DNA of 64,000 bases, taken from assembly GCA_965248395.1 (NCBI GenBank), contig OZ252103.1:1426001-1490000 (forward strand). Direction: 5' to 3'. Under the pieces are notes generated by a model. The model was not told the origin of the DNA. It was given only the letters and a program-made list of their open reading frames with translations, and did not search any database. A program made the position numbers and the translations under genes. The number at the start of each line of letters is the position of its first letter. Position 1 is the stretch's first letter. Source of the DNA: JAAXHH01 sp965248395 (lineage in GTDB: Bacteria > JAAXHH01). Below are positions 34,109-43,125 of this stretch, piece after piece.

Positions 34109-36715
34109 CTAGAACGCGCCGCCGAAGAAGACGGCGTTCAGGAACAGGCCGTTCGTGCCGTACCAGAAGGCGCGAAAGTTGGGATTGTCGGCAAAGAGAA
34201 TGACGGCGCCGTCACCCAGCCTGCGGGCAATCAGCGCAGCCGTGTCAGCCAGTTCGTCGTGCCGTTCCGGAGAAACGAATCCGCTGAGCAGCGGGGTCGG
34301 CGTGTATTGCGCCACCGTGGCTCCCGGCGTCTCGGACGGCTCGAAGAAGATCTCGTGATTGCGGAACAGGGGTGTCACGCCTCCGTAACCGAAGGCCAGC
34401 GGATGGGTCGTATCCAGCGCTGCGGCAAAAATAGCGCCGCCGATGCGTTGCGCACCGCGCGTGGTCGAGACAAGTTCGTAGGGAATGAAAGCCGTATCTG
34501 GCATTGTGGCCACCAGTTCTTCGTCGACGAGTTCATCATCGATGAGCCCCTCGTCGATCAGATCCCCGTCAACGACCCACCTGGCGCCGCTCTTCCAGGC
34601 GATGAGCACGCCGCCCTCCCGCACCCACCACTTGAGACGGTTCACGTCTTCTGTGCCCAGGTCGTAGCTGCCCGCAGCCATGACCAGGGTCGTGTAGCGG
34701 TCCAGGTTCAGGTCCGCGAACCCGTCTGCGTCGACCAGGGACACGGGCAAGCCGAAGCGTTCATTGAGCAGGTGCCAGGTCTCGCCGACCTCGTAGGTCC
34801 GCGTGCCGGGGCCGGAGAGGATGGCCACCCTGGGCTTGACGAGAATGGGCGAGGTCGGACCGCCGAGGTCGCCGCCGACGGGCGTGAGTCCCGTGTTCGC
34901 GCCGTGGACGACCACGTGGTCCTCGGCGACGACGCGGTCGATCAGGGCGCGGACCTGCTCGGCTGTCACCGTGGAAGCGGCGTCGCGCTGGGCTACGGGG
35001 ATGATGATCGTACCCCGGTCGAAAGTCCGTTCCGATCCGCCCGTGGCCAGCGTAAAGGGTTTCCTGGCCAATCGGGGCCGGATACCCGCGTCCAGGATGC
35101 GATAGAGCGCGCGCGGGGCGAAGTAGCGGTCCCATTCCATCAGGTAGGCATAGGACCCGTGCCCCCCGATCAGGCGTCCGCCGTCAAAGCCGGCTTCCGT
35201 GATTTCCGCTCCGGCCAGGTCGTCGGCGTTCCGCCGCAGTTCGCCGCTTTCGACTCCCATGGCCAGGGGCAGGGTCCAGGCCGAAACGTCGTAGAAGAGC
35301 GAATCGCCGAAGGACGTGACCCGCTCAAGGGAGGCCTTGATCAACCGCGACTGGGGCTGGTCCAGGGGTACGAGGACCGCCTCACCCGGTGTGAAGGCGC
35401 GCCCGTCCGCTTCGACCGCTCTCGCAAGTTCGCAGACGCGGATGCGGTGCCGGAGCAGCATCTGCACGAGGGCCTGTGTCCGCGTCCGAGACGCGCCCAG
35501 GTCGAGGACATAGGCCTTGACGGGATTGTCGCGGGCCGCTTCGGGCGCCGTTGCATAGAAATCGCGCTGGTGAGCCAGCAGTTCCTCGCGCAGGGCCAGG
35601 CTGCCGGCCAGCGTCGACATGGAGCTGGTGAACTGGTTTCGGATCGTGAAGGGGAGGGTCAGGACCCCGTCGTTCGTTTCGCGTTCCAGCGACCGGGCCG
35701 AGGCCTGTTCGAAGAGGATGCCGATGGCGCCGTTCACGTCCGGGTACGTGGATCCCTTGCCGTAGAAGAAGTCGTCGAAGGTCTCCTCCGAGTAGTAGAA
35801 CGTGCCCTGGCGGTTGTGCCACTCGGCGTGATGGGCCGCCAGCGCCGCCGTGAGCTCGAAGGCGCGGTCCGGCGTGTTCGGGTTGTTCCGGCTCGGGATC
35901 CCCGGCTGGAAGAAATAGGTCGCGTCGCTGCCCATCTCGTGGAAGTCGGTCAGCACCTGGGCGCGCCAGTGGTGGAACAACCCCAGCCGGGCCTGCGATT
36001 CGGGATGCTGCGCCACGAGCCAGTCGCGGTTCAAATCGAACCAGTAGTGGTTGGTCCGGCCGCCAGGCCACGGCTCGACGTGCTCCCGGTCCTGGCCGTC
36101 CCGCGTGGCCACGCGGCCCCGGTTGGCGTTGGCCCAGTTGACGAAGCGGTCGCGCCCGTCCGGGTTGTAGTTGGGATCCAGGATGATCACGGCGCGGTCC
36201 AGCAGGTCGTCCACGGCCGGTCCGCTGCCCGCGGCCAGGTGGTAGAGTACCAGCATGGCCGCCTCGGAACTGCTGGCTTCGTTGCCATGAACGCCGTAGC
36301 CCATGTGGACGACGACGGGCATGGCTTCGATCATGGCGGCCGTCACCTCGCCGGGCGCGTCCGACAGCCGGTGGTTGGCCAGTCGGATCTCCTCTAGGCG
36401 ACCGTGGTTCGCCGTTGACGTCACCACGGCGTGGACCAGGTGCCGCCCCTCGTAGGTGGCGCCGTGGCGGTTCACTACGACGCGGTTCGACGCCTCGGCA
36501 ACGGCCCGATAGTAGGCAGCCACCAGGTGGGAACGCGTATGCCGTGCGCCCACCACGTGGCCGATGACCGATTCGGGACGGGGTATGGCCGGATCGTAGG
36601 CGTTAACGCCCGGCACGCGGACATCCATGACAAAGGGCAGTTCCTGTCCCCCGACGTTGCCGGGGGCGAGGACCAGGACGAATACCAGAAGGGGCAGCAT
36701 GCGGACTCGGTTCAT
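34109..36715 (-). CDS. Secreted M14-family zinc carboxypeptidase
   Basis: 868 residues with a signal peptide (MNRVRMLPLLVFVLVLAPGNVGGQ). Zinc ligands are visible as His and Glu in GVHGNEASSSEA and a later His in LTDFHEMGSDATYFF. YNPDGRDRF and NHYWFDLNRDW are the substrate-binding NPDG and Asn-Arg motifs of M14. The C-terminal 500 residues carry a ThuA/GATase-like region (VAILSGPGTRTYEVGETWH) common in large secreted M14 members of Bacteroidetes and Gemmatimonadetes-type bacteria. It would digest peptides outside the cytoplasm. First gene of a minus-strand run with the ManD-like gene, 29 bases apart. Confidence 0.9.
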   Translation of the reverse strand: MNRVRMLPLLVFVLVLAPGNVGGQELPFVMDVRVPGVNAYDPAIPRPESVIGHVVGARHTRSHLVAAYYRAVAEASNRVVVNRHGATYEGRHLVHAVVTSTANHGRLEEIRLANHRLSDAPGEVTAAMIEAMPVVVHMGYGVHGNEASSSEAAMLVLYHLAAGSGPAVDDLLDRAVIILDPNYNPDGRDRFVNWANANRGRVATRDGQDREHVEPWPGGRTNHYWFDLNRDWLVAQHPESQARLGLFHHWRAQVLTDFHEMGSDATYFFQPGIPSRNNPNTPDRAFELTAALAAHHAEWHNRQGTFYYSEETFDDFFYGKGSTYPDVNGAIGILFEQASARSLERETNDGVLTLPFTIRNQFTSSMSTLAGSLALREELLAHQRDFYATAPEAARDNPVKAYVLDLGASRTRTQALVQMLLRHRIRVCELARAVEADGRAFTPGEAVLVPLDQPQSRLIKASLERVTSFGDSLFYDVSAWTLPLAMGVESGELRRNADDLAGAEITEAGFDGGRLIGGHGSYAYLMEWDRYFAPRALYRILDAGIRPRLARKPFTLATGGSERTFDRGTIIIPVAQRDAASTVTAEQVRALIDRVVAEDHVVVHGANTGLTPVGGDLGGPTSPILVKPRVAILSGPGTRTYEVGETWHLLNERFGLPVSLVDADGFADLNLDRYTTLVMAAGSYDLGTEDVNRLKWWVREGGVLIAWKSGARWVVDGDLIDEGLIDDELVDEELVATMPDTAFIPYELVSTTRGAQRIGGAIFAAALDTTHPLAFGYGGVTPLFRNHEIFFEPSETPGATVAQYTPTPLLSGFVSPERHDELADTAALIARRLGDGAVILFADNPNFRAFWYGTNGLFLNAVFFGGAF

Positions 36716-36981
36716 GACCTGTTCCTGACTTGATTACAGCGGGTGTTTGAATGGCAAATATAAGCACCAAGATACAGATCCCGAATGCCTGGATCAAGGG
36801 ATATCACGCTTGTAATCCCTACCGGGGACCAGGACCGGCGAACCGGTCCTTAACCGAGACGGCCCTGCCAGATTGACCTTGACGCGGTCCCCCCTGTCTG
36901 CGCAAATTACGAGTCCGGTTTACGGTTGAAAACTACCCCACGCATTCCTTTTAAAGAGGTTTGAACCATACGGAGGTACCC

Positions 36982-38145
36982 GTGCGTATTCTGGTGATCG
37001 GCAGCGGCCTGATGGGGCCCGCGGCGGCATACAACGCCATGTTGGACGAAGCGGTGGAGCGGGTTACCGTCTGTGATCTCAGCGACGATCAGCTCGAGGC
37101 CTGCCGCGACAGGCTAAGAGGAATGCCGGGAGCGGACAAGGTCGACTACCGTAGACTGGACATGAACGACCGCGCCGAGTCGATCGCCGTGATGAAGGAC
37201 CATGGCGCGGGCGTGGCGGCCCTGCCCCGCGCGGCGAGCATGATCGCCCTGCCGCTGGCCCTGGAAGCAGGCATGCCGGTCATGGACCTTACCCGGGTAC
37301 CCGACGAGGCTCTCGTTGAATGGGAGTCTCGTTTCGCCGGATCGGAAGGCTTCGTCATTCTGGGCTGCGGCCTGGAGCCGGGACTCACCGAGATCATGGC
37401 GCGCCACCTGGCCGAACAATTGGACCGGACCGACGAACTCCACATTCAGTGCGGGGGCATCCCGGAGCATCCGACGCCGCCCCTGGGGTACAAGATTGTC
37501 TTCGGCGGCCGTCGCTTGCCCCTGCGCGAATCCACGGCCCGGGCCGTGGTCGGCGGGCGCCTCGTGGACGTCCCCCGCTACTCGGAACCGGAACCGGCGA
37601 TTTTCGAGGGCGTCGGTGAATGCGAGGCCTGGCACGAGGGCTTCATGCCGTGGCTCCTGGAGGTGGACGCCCTCAAGGGACTGCGTGCCGGGACGCAGAA
37701 GACCGTGCGCTGGCCGGGATACTCCGCGAAGGTCACCGTGTTGCGGGAACTCGGCCTGCTCAGCGAGGAACCGCTGGATGTGGACGGCATCAGCGTGATC
37801 CCGAAACACGTGGTGGACGCCGTGCTCTACCCCAGCGTGAAGATGGCGCCGGAGGATCGGGATATCACCGCGTACCGGGTCACGGTGATCGGCGCGCTGG
37901 CCGGACGAGCTGCCACGAGGTCGGCCGAGATGATCGACCGGTACGACGAACAGACGGGGTTCACCTCCATGGCGCGGACCACGGCCTTCACCGCGGCCAT
38001 CGCCGCGCGCATGGCGGCCCGGGGCGACCTCCCCCATCCCGGCGGTCCCTTCGTTTCCCCCGAGCAGGCGATTTACGGGGATTCATACCATACGTTGATC
38101 AATGAACTCGAGCGGATGAATGTCCGATTCAGGATTCGTGATTAA
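36982..38145 (+). CDS. Saccharopine dehydrogenase-like NAD(P) oxidoreductase
   Basis: 387 residues from the GTG at 36982, which has GGAGG five bases upstream and begins directly with RILVIGSGLMGPAAAYNAM; the TTG at 36961 is less likely. The Rossmann nucleotide fold is followed by AALPRAASMIALPLALEAG and ILGCGLEPGLTEIMARHLAE, characteristic of saccharopine/lysine-6-dehydrogenase-like proteins, and a C-terminal substrate domain. Related enzymes include saccharopine, L-lysine epsilon and carboxynorspermidine dehydrogenases. The substrate here is unknown. No partner genes nearby. Confidence 0.83.
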   Translation: MRILVIGSGLMGPAAAYNAMLDEAVERVTVCDLSDDQLEACRDRLRGMPGADKVDYRRLDMNDRAESIAVMKDHGAGVAALPRAASMIALPLALEAGMPVMDLTRVPDEALVEWESRFAGSEGFVILGCGLEPGLTEIMARHLAEQLDRTDELHIQCGGIPEHPTPPLGYKIVFGGRRLPLRESTARAVVGGRLVDVPRYSEPEPAIFEGVGECEAWHEGFMPWLLEVDALKGLRAGTQKTVRWPGYSAKVTVLRELGLLSEEPLDVDGISVIPKHVVDAVLYPSVKMAPEDRDITAYRVTVIGALAGRAATRSAEMIDRYDEQTGFTSMARTTAFTAAIAARMAARGDLPHPGGPFVSPEQAIYGDSYHTLINELERMNVRFRIRD

Positions 38146-38238
38146 GAATGAGCGAATCAGGACGAGTGATTCCAGTTCCATGTGAGTGTTATTAGAATTA
38201 GTGGTTCGGATAACTTTGTATTGAAAGAGGAAGCCCTT

Positions 38239-39063
38239 GTGAAGAAGAAAAAGAAGAAGCAGGATAAAGACGAGCATGCACCCGGCAAAGTGGGCCGTAA
38301 ATTCTACGAATCCGAACTGGCCAGGATGCAGGTCGAACTGTCCAAGCTCCAGGAGTGGGTGATAGACCATGGCAAGAAGGTGGTGGTCATCTTCGAGGGC
38401 CGCGACGCGGCCGGCAAGGGCGGTACCATCTCCCGCATTACGGCCAGGCTCAACCCCCGCGTCTGTCGGGTGGCCGCCCTGGCCAAACCGACGGACCGCG
38501 AGCAGACCCAGTGGTTTTTTCAGCGGTACGTGACCCATCTGCCCGCGGCGGGCGAGATCGTCCTCTTCGACCGGAGCTGGTACAACCGGGCCGGCGTCGA
38601 GCGGGTGATGGGATTCTGCACGGAGGAGGAATACCGGGAGTTCCTGCGTACGTGCCCGCAGTTCGAGCGCATGCTCGTGCGGTCCGATATCAAGCTGATC
38701 AAGTACTGGTTCTCGGTGGGCGCCGAGGAACAGGCGCGTCGTTTCAAAAACCGGATCAACGATCCCGTGAAAAGCTGGAAGTTCAGCGATATGGACCTGC
38801 AGTCCTATATGAAATGGGAAGAATACTCCCACGCCAAGGACGAGTTGATGGCGGTCACGGACATCAAGCAGGCGCCGTGGTACGTCGTTCCGTCGGACAG
38901 CAAGCGGCAGGCGCGGCTGAACTGCATTGCCCACCTCCTCAGCCTATTTCCCTACGACCAGGAACCGCCCACGGTCGACGTCGATCTACCGGATAGAATG
39001 ACCGAATCAGGATACGTCCGTCCACCCATGGACGACCAGCGCTTCATTCCCGAAGTGTATTGA
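38239..39063 (+). CDS. ppk2: Polyphosphate kinase 2 (class I-like)
   Basis: 274 residues from GTG at 38239, with AGAGGAAG five bases before. Walker A GRDAAGKGGTI, Walker B VLFDRSWYNRAGVERVMGF with the lid region QFERMLVRSDIKLIKYWFSV, and ending in SKRQARLNCIAHLL, all matching PPK2. It transfers phosphate between polyphosphate and nucleoside diphosphates. One-domain length fits class I (ADP/GDP to ATP/GTP). The lysine-rich N-terminal stretch is typical. It is followed, on the opposite strand, by a PafA-like phosphatase; both concern phosphate metabolism, though adjacency may be incidental. Confidence 0.95.
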   Translation: MKKKKKKQDKDEHAPGKVGRKFYESELARMQVELSKLQEWVIDHGKKVVVIFEGRDAAGKGGTISRITARLNPRVCRVAALAKPTDREQTQWFFQRYVTHLPAAGEIVLFDRSWYNRAGVERVMGFCTEEEYREFLRTCPQFERMLVRSDIKLIKYWFSVGAEEQARRFKNRINDPVKSWKFSDMDLQSYMKWEEYSHAKDELMAVTDIKQAPWYVVPSDSKRQARLNCIAHLLSLFPYDQEPPTVDVDLPDRMTESGYVRPPMDDQRFIPEVY

Positions 39064-39081
39064 ACGGCCGGAATCCCGAGC

Positions 39082-40803
39082 TCACCTGATAATCTCACCC
39101 AGAATACGGCCGTCGCGGTTCGACGGCAGGGTGATATCCAGCAAGTTACAGATCGTCGGCGTGATGTCCGCCGTGTCCACCCGATGCCGGTAGTGGCCTG
39201 GCGTGATCCACGGTCCATGGAACATGATCGGCACGTGCGTATCGTATTCGTGCGGCCATCCATGGGAGGTGCCCACCGTGGCCGAACCGTACTCGCCCAT
39301 GAGCAGGTAGAAGGGCGTTGCGATGAGTATGACGTCGCCGCTGTTCTCGGGGTGGAAACTGTGGTATACCGCCTTCGTAACGTCTGATTCCGGCAATTGC
39401 CGGCTTTCGATGCGGTGGCGGGCATAGGCTCTCCAGACGGCCGGGTGCGTCACTAGCGCGGAGGCCGCCGTCTCCTCGACCTTCGCCTGGTCCAGGCCGT
39501 GGCGGTCGATGGCGTCGTAGTTCAGATAGAGACCGGATTCCGCCACGTGCAAGACCCAGTCGTCGTCGCCGTGCCGCCCGTCCAGGGCTTCCTCCACCAG
39601 CGCCGTCAGGGGTTCGGGCCCGGCCCGGCCGGCCTCCAGACCTTCGAGGCTCAACTGTTCCGGCAGCGCCAGGGCGCCGTGGTCCGCCGTCAGGACGAGG
39701 AGGGTGTGATCCTGTCCCACCCGCTCGTCGAGAAAGCCGAAGAAGTCCGCCAGTTGCCGGTCCGTGCGCAGGGTGGCGTCCATGGCTTCCTGGCTGAAGG
39801 GACCGAAATCGTGGCCGATGTAATCATTGGCCGAAAGACAGATGATCAGGACATCCGGGATGTCGTCCTGGCCCAGGTCCTCCTCGATGATCGCCTGCCG
39901 GGCGAATTCCAGTTGATAATCGGTGGCCCAGGGCGTGTGCTTGAAGGCGTTGTAGTACCGCGGCCCCGGGGCTTCCAGTCCGCCCCTGGTCACGTGGGGG
40001 AAGGTGATCCCGCTGTCCCGGTTGTCCTCCTCGCCCTCCCGGCCGTCCTTTCCTGCCCGTTCGAGGTAGAGTTCCTCGGGCAGCAGGCGTTTCCATTTAC
40101 GGCCGAATGACTGGTCCGGCAGTTTCCTGGCGTTGAAGCGTTTGATCCAGTCTGGAATATCGTCCATGAAGTAACTGCTCGACGTGATCCGTCCCAGGGA
40201 CGCCTCGTACCAGTACGGCGCGCCCAGCTTGCCGGCGGAGATCATGGCGCTGTAGTCCTTGAGTGATATGGTTATGGCCTTGCCCCGGTAGCGCGTGGCC
40301 ATGCGCAGTTCGTCGGCCAGCGAGGAACCCTCCAGCTGCCGGGTGGAAGCGCGGCCGTTGTCCGTGGGTTCCTTGCCGAGGATGTGGCTTTCCGGGTCCA
40401 CCAGCGACGGCTGAAAAACACCCCTGGACCGGTTGTACCACCAGTTGTTGACCATCCCCGTCTTGTGGGCGTAGGTGCCGGACGTGATCACGCTGTGCCC
40501 CGGCGAGGTGGAGGCGTGCACGTGGCTGAACCGGGCGTCCTGCATCCACGCGCCGCTGTCCATGAACCGCCTAAGGCCGTCTTCCACGAAGAGGTCGTCG
40601 AACCGCTGCAGGAAGTCGTGGCGGAACTGGTCGATGATGATCAGCACCGCGAGCCGGGGTGGTGCGGCCGGTCCGGTCGCAGATGCCGACTGTGCGCCTT
40701 CCTGGGGGCCGGGATCGTTGGGGGTACGGCCTTCGGCAGTGGACGGCGTGGACAGGAAAAGCGATAACAACAGTCCTGTCTTGATGAAACGAGCGATGGA
40801 CAT
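39082..40803 (-). CDS. Secreted alkaline phosphatase-superfamily protein (PafA-like)
   Basis: 573 residues with a signal peptide (MSIARFIKTGLLLSLFLSTPSTA). Metal and active-site motifs: Asp in LIIIDQFRHDF, the nucleophile region HASTSPGHSVITSG, the metal-binding DYIGHDFGP and TADHGALALPE, and a late His in TSHGWPHEYDTHVPIMFHGP. These match PafA-type calcium-independent phosphatases and nucleotide pyrophosphatase/phosphodiesterases. It acts in the periplasm or outside on phosphate esters. AAAGGACC precedes the ATG. Convergent with the PPK2 gene. Confidence 0.9.
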   Translation of the reverse strand: MSIARFIKTGLLLSLFLSTPSTAEGRTPNDPGPQEGAQSASATGPAAPPRLAVLIIIDQFRHDFLQRFDDLFVEDGLRRFMDSGAWMQDARFSHVHASTSPGHSVITSGTYAHKTGMVNNWWYNRSRGVFQPSLVDPESHILGKEPTDNGRASTRQLEGSSLADELRMATRYRGKAITISLKDYSAMISAGKLGAPYWYEASLGRITSSSYFMDDIPDWIKRFNARKLPDQSFGRKWKRLLPEELYLERAGKDGREGEEDNRDSGITFPHVTRGGLEAPGPRYYNAFKHTPWATDYQLEFARQAIIEEDLGQDDIPDVLIICLSANDYIGHDFGPFSQEAMDATLRTDRQLADFFGFLDERVGQDHTLLVLTADHGALALPEQLSLEGLEAGRAGPEPLTALVEEALDGRHGDDDWVLHVAESGLYLNYDAIDRHGLDQAKVEETAASALVTHPAVWRAYARHRIESRQLPESDVTKAVYHSFHPENSGDVILIATPFYLLMGEYGSATVGTSHGWPHEYDTHVPIMFHGPWITPGHYRHRVDTADITPTICNLLDITLPSNRDGRILGEIIR

Positions 40804-40849
40804 GACCGGTCCTTTCTTGTGTCGAATTAACTGATTCAGTTTTCGAATA

Positions 40850-40874
40850 CGAGATTTTACAGGGTTTTCCGACT
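40850..40874 (+). promoter_or_regulatory. Bipartite motif CGAGAT-N13-CCGACT
   Basis: CGAGAT at 40850-40855 and CCGACT at 40869-40874. It lies in the 40804-41131 gap, about 257 bases before the coiled-coil gene at 41132, further than in the other three cases. The gap otherwise holds a 22-bp repeat and no convincing gene. Confidence 0.4.
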
Positions 40875-41003
40875 ATCTCTTTAACCGCAACGATCGGCGC
40901 GTATGGCCGTTGCGTGGTCGGCGAGCGCTGCCTGTGTCGACACGGTGATCGGGACTGAAGGCAACTCGTTGACTCAAGATAGCGCCGTACCGAAAGTTGT
41001 CAA

Positions 41004-41047
41004 CGACTGCGTGGTGACATTCTAACGACGGTGCGGTGACATTGCAA
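41004..41047. repeat. Two tandem 22-bp units containing GGTGACATT
   Basis: Unit one (41004-41025) and unit two (41026-41047) both read CGAC, then a variable five bases, then TGGTGACATT or CGGTGACATT, then CTAA or GCAA. Such multiple short repeats resemble ends of IS21- or IS481-type elements or protein-binding iterons. The minus-strand frame 40873-41064 across it may be a decayed fragment but I do not recognise it. Confidence 0.4.
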
Positions 41048-41131
41048 CGTTGGTAGAAAGGCACTGAAACGATGCCGGATTAGCATGGATTATGATGCGA
41101 CGATGACTCTGTGAGGAGGCCGTAGAAGCCA

Positions 41132-41593
41132 ATGACGGATTACATGGTGGCGACCACCCAGGCGATCAGTGCGGCCGGAGTCCTTGTCCTCGCGGCGCTG
41201 ACCTTTACGGGACGTTTCACGAAGAACCTTCGCGAGGAGATGCGTGCGGACCAGATGTCCCTGTCAGGCAAGATTGAAACACTTCGTGAAGAGATGCGCG
41301 GGGATCGGGATACATTACGCGAGGAGATGCGTACTGACCGGGTGGCCATCTTCACTGAAGTAAAGGCCCTTCGCGAGGAGATGCGCGGGGATCGGGATAC
41401 ATTACGCGAGGAGATGCGCGCTGACCGGGCGGCCATCTTCGGTGAAATAAAAGAACTACGTCTGGAGATGCACGATATGAACGGCCGCCTTGGCCGAGTA
41501 GAAGGCCGCCTCGGCCGGGTAGAAGGCCGCCTCGGCCGGGTAGAAGGCCATCTGGGCATCTCCGCTTCGAACAGTTACAGGGAGACTGAATGA
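41132..41593 (+). CDS. Membrane-anchored coiled-coil protein with 29-residue and heptad repeats
   Basis: 153 residues. GAGGAGG ribosome site before the ATG, then a membrane helix (TTQAISAAGVLVLAALTFTG) and a long charged coiled coil. A 29-residue unit (LREEMRGDRD, TLREEMR, DRxAIFxEVKA) is repeated in tandem; at DNA level the repeats are 87 bases apart (41282, 41369) and nearly identical. The C-terminus has the heptad GRLGRVE four times, encoded by 21-base repeats. It is the longest member of the small coiled-coil family in the window. No family or function is known to me; the shape suggests an oligomeric membrane-tethered rod. Confidence 0.65.
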   Translation: MTDYMVATTQAISAAGVLVLAALTFTGRFTKNLREEMRADQMSLSGKIETLREEMRGDRDTLREEMRTDRVAIFTEVKALREEMRGDRDTLREEMRADRAAIFGEIKELRLEMHDMNGRLGRVEGRLGRVEGRLGRVEGHLGISASNSYRETE

Positions 41594-41799
41594 TCGAGCT
41601 CATGGCTGTATTGTCAACGATTCAGATGGCAGGCATATGGCTTTTGGTTTATTTCGCATGGACCGGGTGGGAATTCAGGGAACTCTGTGAGGAAATGCGT
41701 GCGGATCGTGAATCCTTTCGCGAGGAGATGCGCGCGGAAGGAGCCGCGAGACATGAGATGATTTGCGAGGAGCGCGCCGCAGGAAGGCCGGCTAGGTAA
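41590..41799 (+). CDS. Small membrane-anchored coiled-coil protein, coupled to the previous gene
   Basis: 69 residues; its ATG overlaps the stop of the upstream gene (ATGA). Membrane helix (LSTIQMAGIWLLVYFAWTG) then LCEEMRADRESFREEMRAEG and a basic end. The EEMRADRE heptads match the upstream protein, so the two may assemble into one complex. Confidence 0.6.
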   Translation: MIELMAVLSTIQMAGIWLLVYFAWTGWEFRELCEEMRADRESFREEMRAEGAARHEMICEERAAGRPAR

Positions 41800-41808
41800 T
41801 TGCAGCGG

Positions 41809-43113
41809 TCAGGAAGTTGATGCTCTCTGCCTGATCCGGTGAAGCAGCGCGATGAGGTGGTCCCGAAAAACGCTGCCGGCATCGGATTCGAAGGGTAGAT
41901 GGCGGCAGATGCGCGGTGCGATCACCGCCGCGTACCATCCAAATCCTTCCTGGTTGAAGTCCCGGGGCCGCGCGAGGTATCCGACGGTCTCGTTTGCGTA
42001 ACCGATGACCATGGTGTGCGGGTAGGGCGAAGCCGCCTTGACCTGGTTGCCGTAGGTCAGAAACAGCTCCAATGGATGGGCAAGCAGCACGGTGTCGTTG
42101 ATGCGCATCCACGATACCCGGAATTCGAGTCTCTGGGGATGGGGGCCGTCGAGCAGTTCGAGGCGTAACGCCCGCCAGTCCACTTCGAAGCCCAACTGTC
42201 GGTATTCCTTCGAATCCGTATCCTCTTCCGAGGCGTCAAGTTGCCTCCGGCATTCGGCTAATTCGGTTTCCAGCGCGGCGCGTTCCGGTACGTCCATGGG
42301 CAAGGAGATTTCGTAGGTGTCGCCGTCCAGCACTACGTCCGGTTCTGTCTCGATTTTGTCCAGGGCCGGCAGGACGTGGTCGCGGAGGAGCGAACCGTTT
42401 GCCTTCATCATTTCCATGCCGTCGCCGAATCCCCGGCAGTTGAGGTCGCCGCAACTACCCTGGAAGAAGAGTGCTCGCAGTCCATTCCGTTCGCCTTCCA
42501 TCTTCGCAATGGCATCGGCGGGATAGTCGCCGCAGATCGCCGTATCGGCTCCCAGCGTAACGGGGTGCGCGCCGAAGTTGATCGTTGCCGCGCGCATCCG
42601 GCCACGGGCGTCGTCGATGCGCATCAGCAGCGCTTCCGCGTCGGTCTCGCCCCCCACGTCGACCCGGTTGATGGACAGGTCCGGTACAGGCGTCCGGTCG
42701 AATCCGACGCGTCCGGGTTCCAGGTTTGTTACGGCTTGCCCGATGGCGTCGGCGAATCGCTCCGGCAGTTCCGCCGTGTACTCCTCGTCCCATTTGCCCC
42801 AGGCCACTGTTTTCATGGTCGCCGGACCGGAATGAGTATGGGTGTTGGTAATTACCACGCGGGCAGGATCGAGGCCGTATCGATCCCGGACGATTCGGTG
42901 GGTTTCGTCGACCAGGGAGCGGTCGGTCCAGACCAGCTCGTTCGAGACCCAGACAAATATATGATCGCCGTCCGACAGCGCCAGGGCCGTGGAGTGGAGA
43001 TCTTGGTGAACCGTCGTGGATCTGCGCTCGATATAGGGGCCGTAACCGCACAGTTCGACCCCGGTTGGCGGGGTGATGACAGCGCGGCCGGTACCGAATT
43101 GTATCTGGGGCAT
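41809..43113 (-). CDS. Neutral/alkaline ceramidase-like hydrolase
   Basis: 434 residues without a clear signal peptide. GRAVITPPTGVELCGYG at the start, TNTHTHSGPATMK (His-rich zinc site) near residue 95 and FFQGSCGDLNCRGFG near 215 are the marks of the neutral/alkaline non-lysosomal ceramidase N-terminal domain as found in many bacterial hypothetical hydrolases. Canonical ceramidases are much longer (about 650+), so this is the shortened version whose substrate is uncertain. It starts 12 bases after the upstream Gfo/Idh/MocA gene and probably shares its transcript. Confidence 0.82.
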   Translation of the reverse strand: MPQIQFGTGRAVITPPTGVELCGYGPYIERRSTTVHQDLHSTALALSDGDHIFVWVSNELVWTDRSLVDETHRIVRDRYGLDPARVVITNTHTHSGPATMKTVAWGKWDEEYTAELPERFADAIGQAVTNLEPGRVGFDRTPVPDLSINRVDVGGETDAEALLMRIDDARGRMRAATINFGAHPVTLGADTAICGDYPADAIAKMEGERNGLRALFFQGSCGDLNCRGFGDGMEMMKANGSLLRDHVLPALDKIETEPDVVLDGDTYEISLPMDVPERAALETELAECRRQLDASEEDTDSKEYRQLGFEVDWRALRLELLDGPHPQRLEFRVSWMRINDTVLLAHPLELFLTYGNQVKAASPYPHTMVIGYANETVGYLARPRDFNQEGFGWYAAVIAPRICRHLPFESDAGSVFRDHLIALLHRIRQRASTS

Positions 43114-43125
43114 GATATTACTTTA

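Noticed and set aside
34259..36397. A 712-codon open frame on the plus strand
   Set aside because: Antisense to the M14 carboxypeptidase gene, which has signal peptide and zinc motifs; the translation is Arg/Gly/Val-rich and featureless.
40873..41064. A 63-codon minus-strand frame between the PafA-like gene and the coiled-coil gene
   Set aside because: Considered as an IS fragment because of the 22-bp repeats, but no transposase motif is visible; left uncalled.
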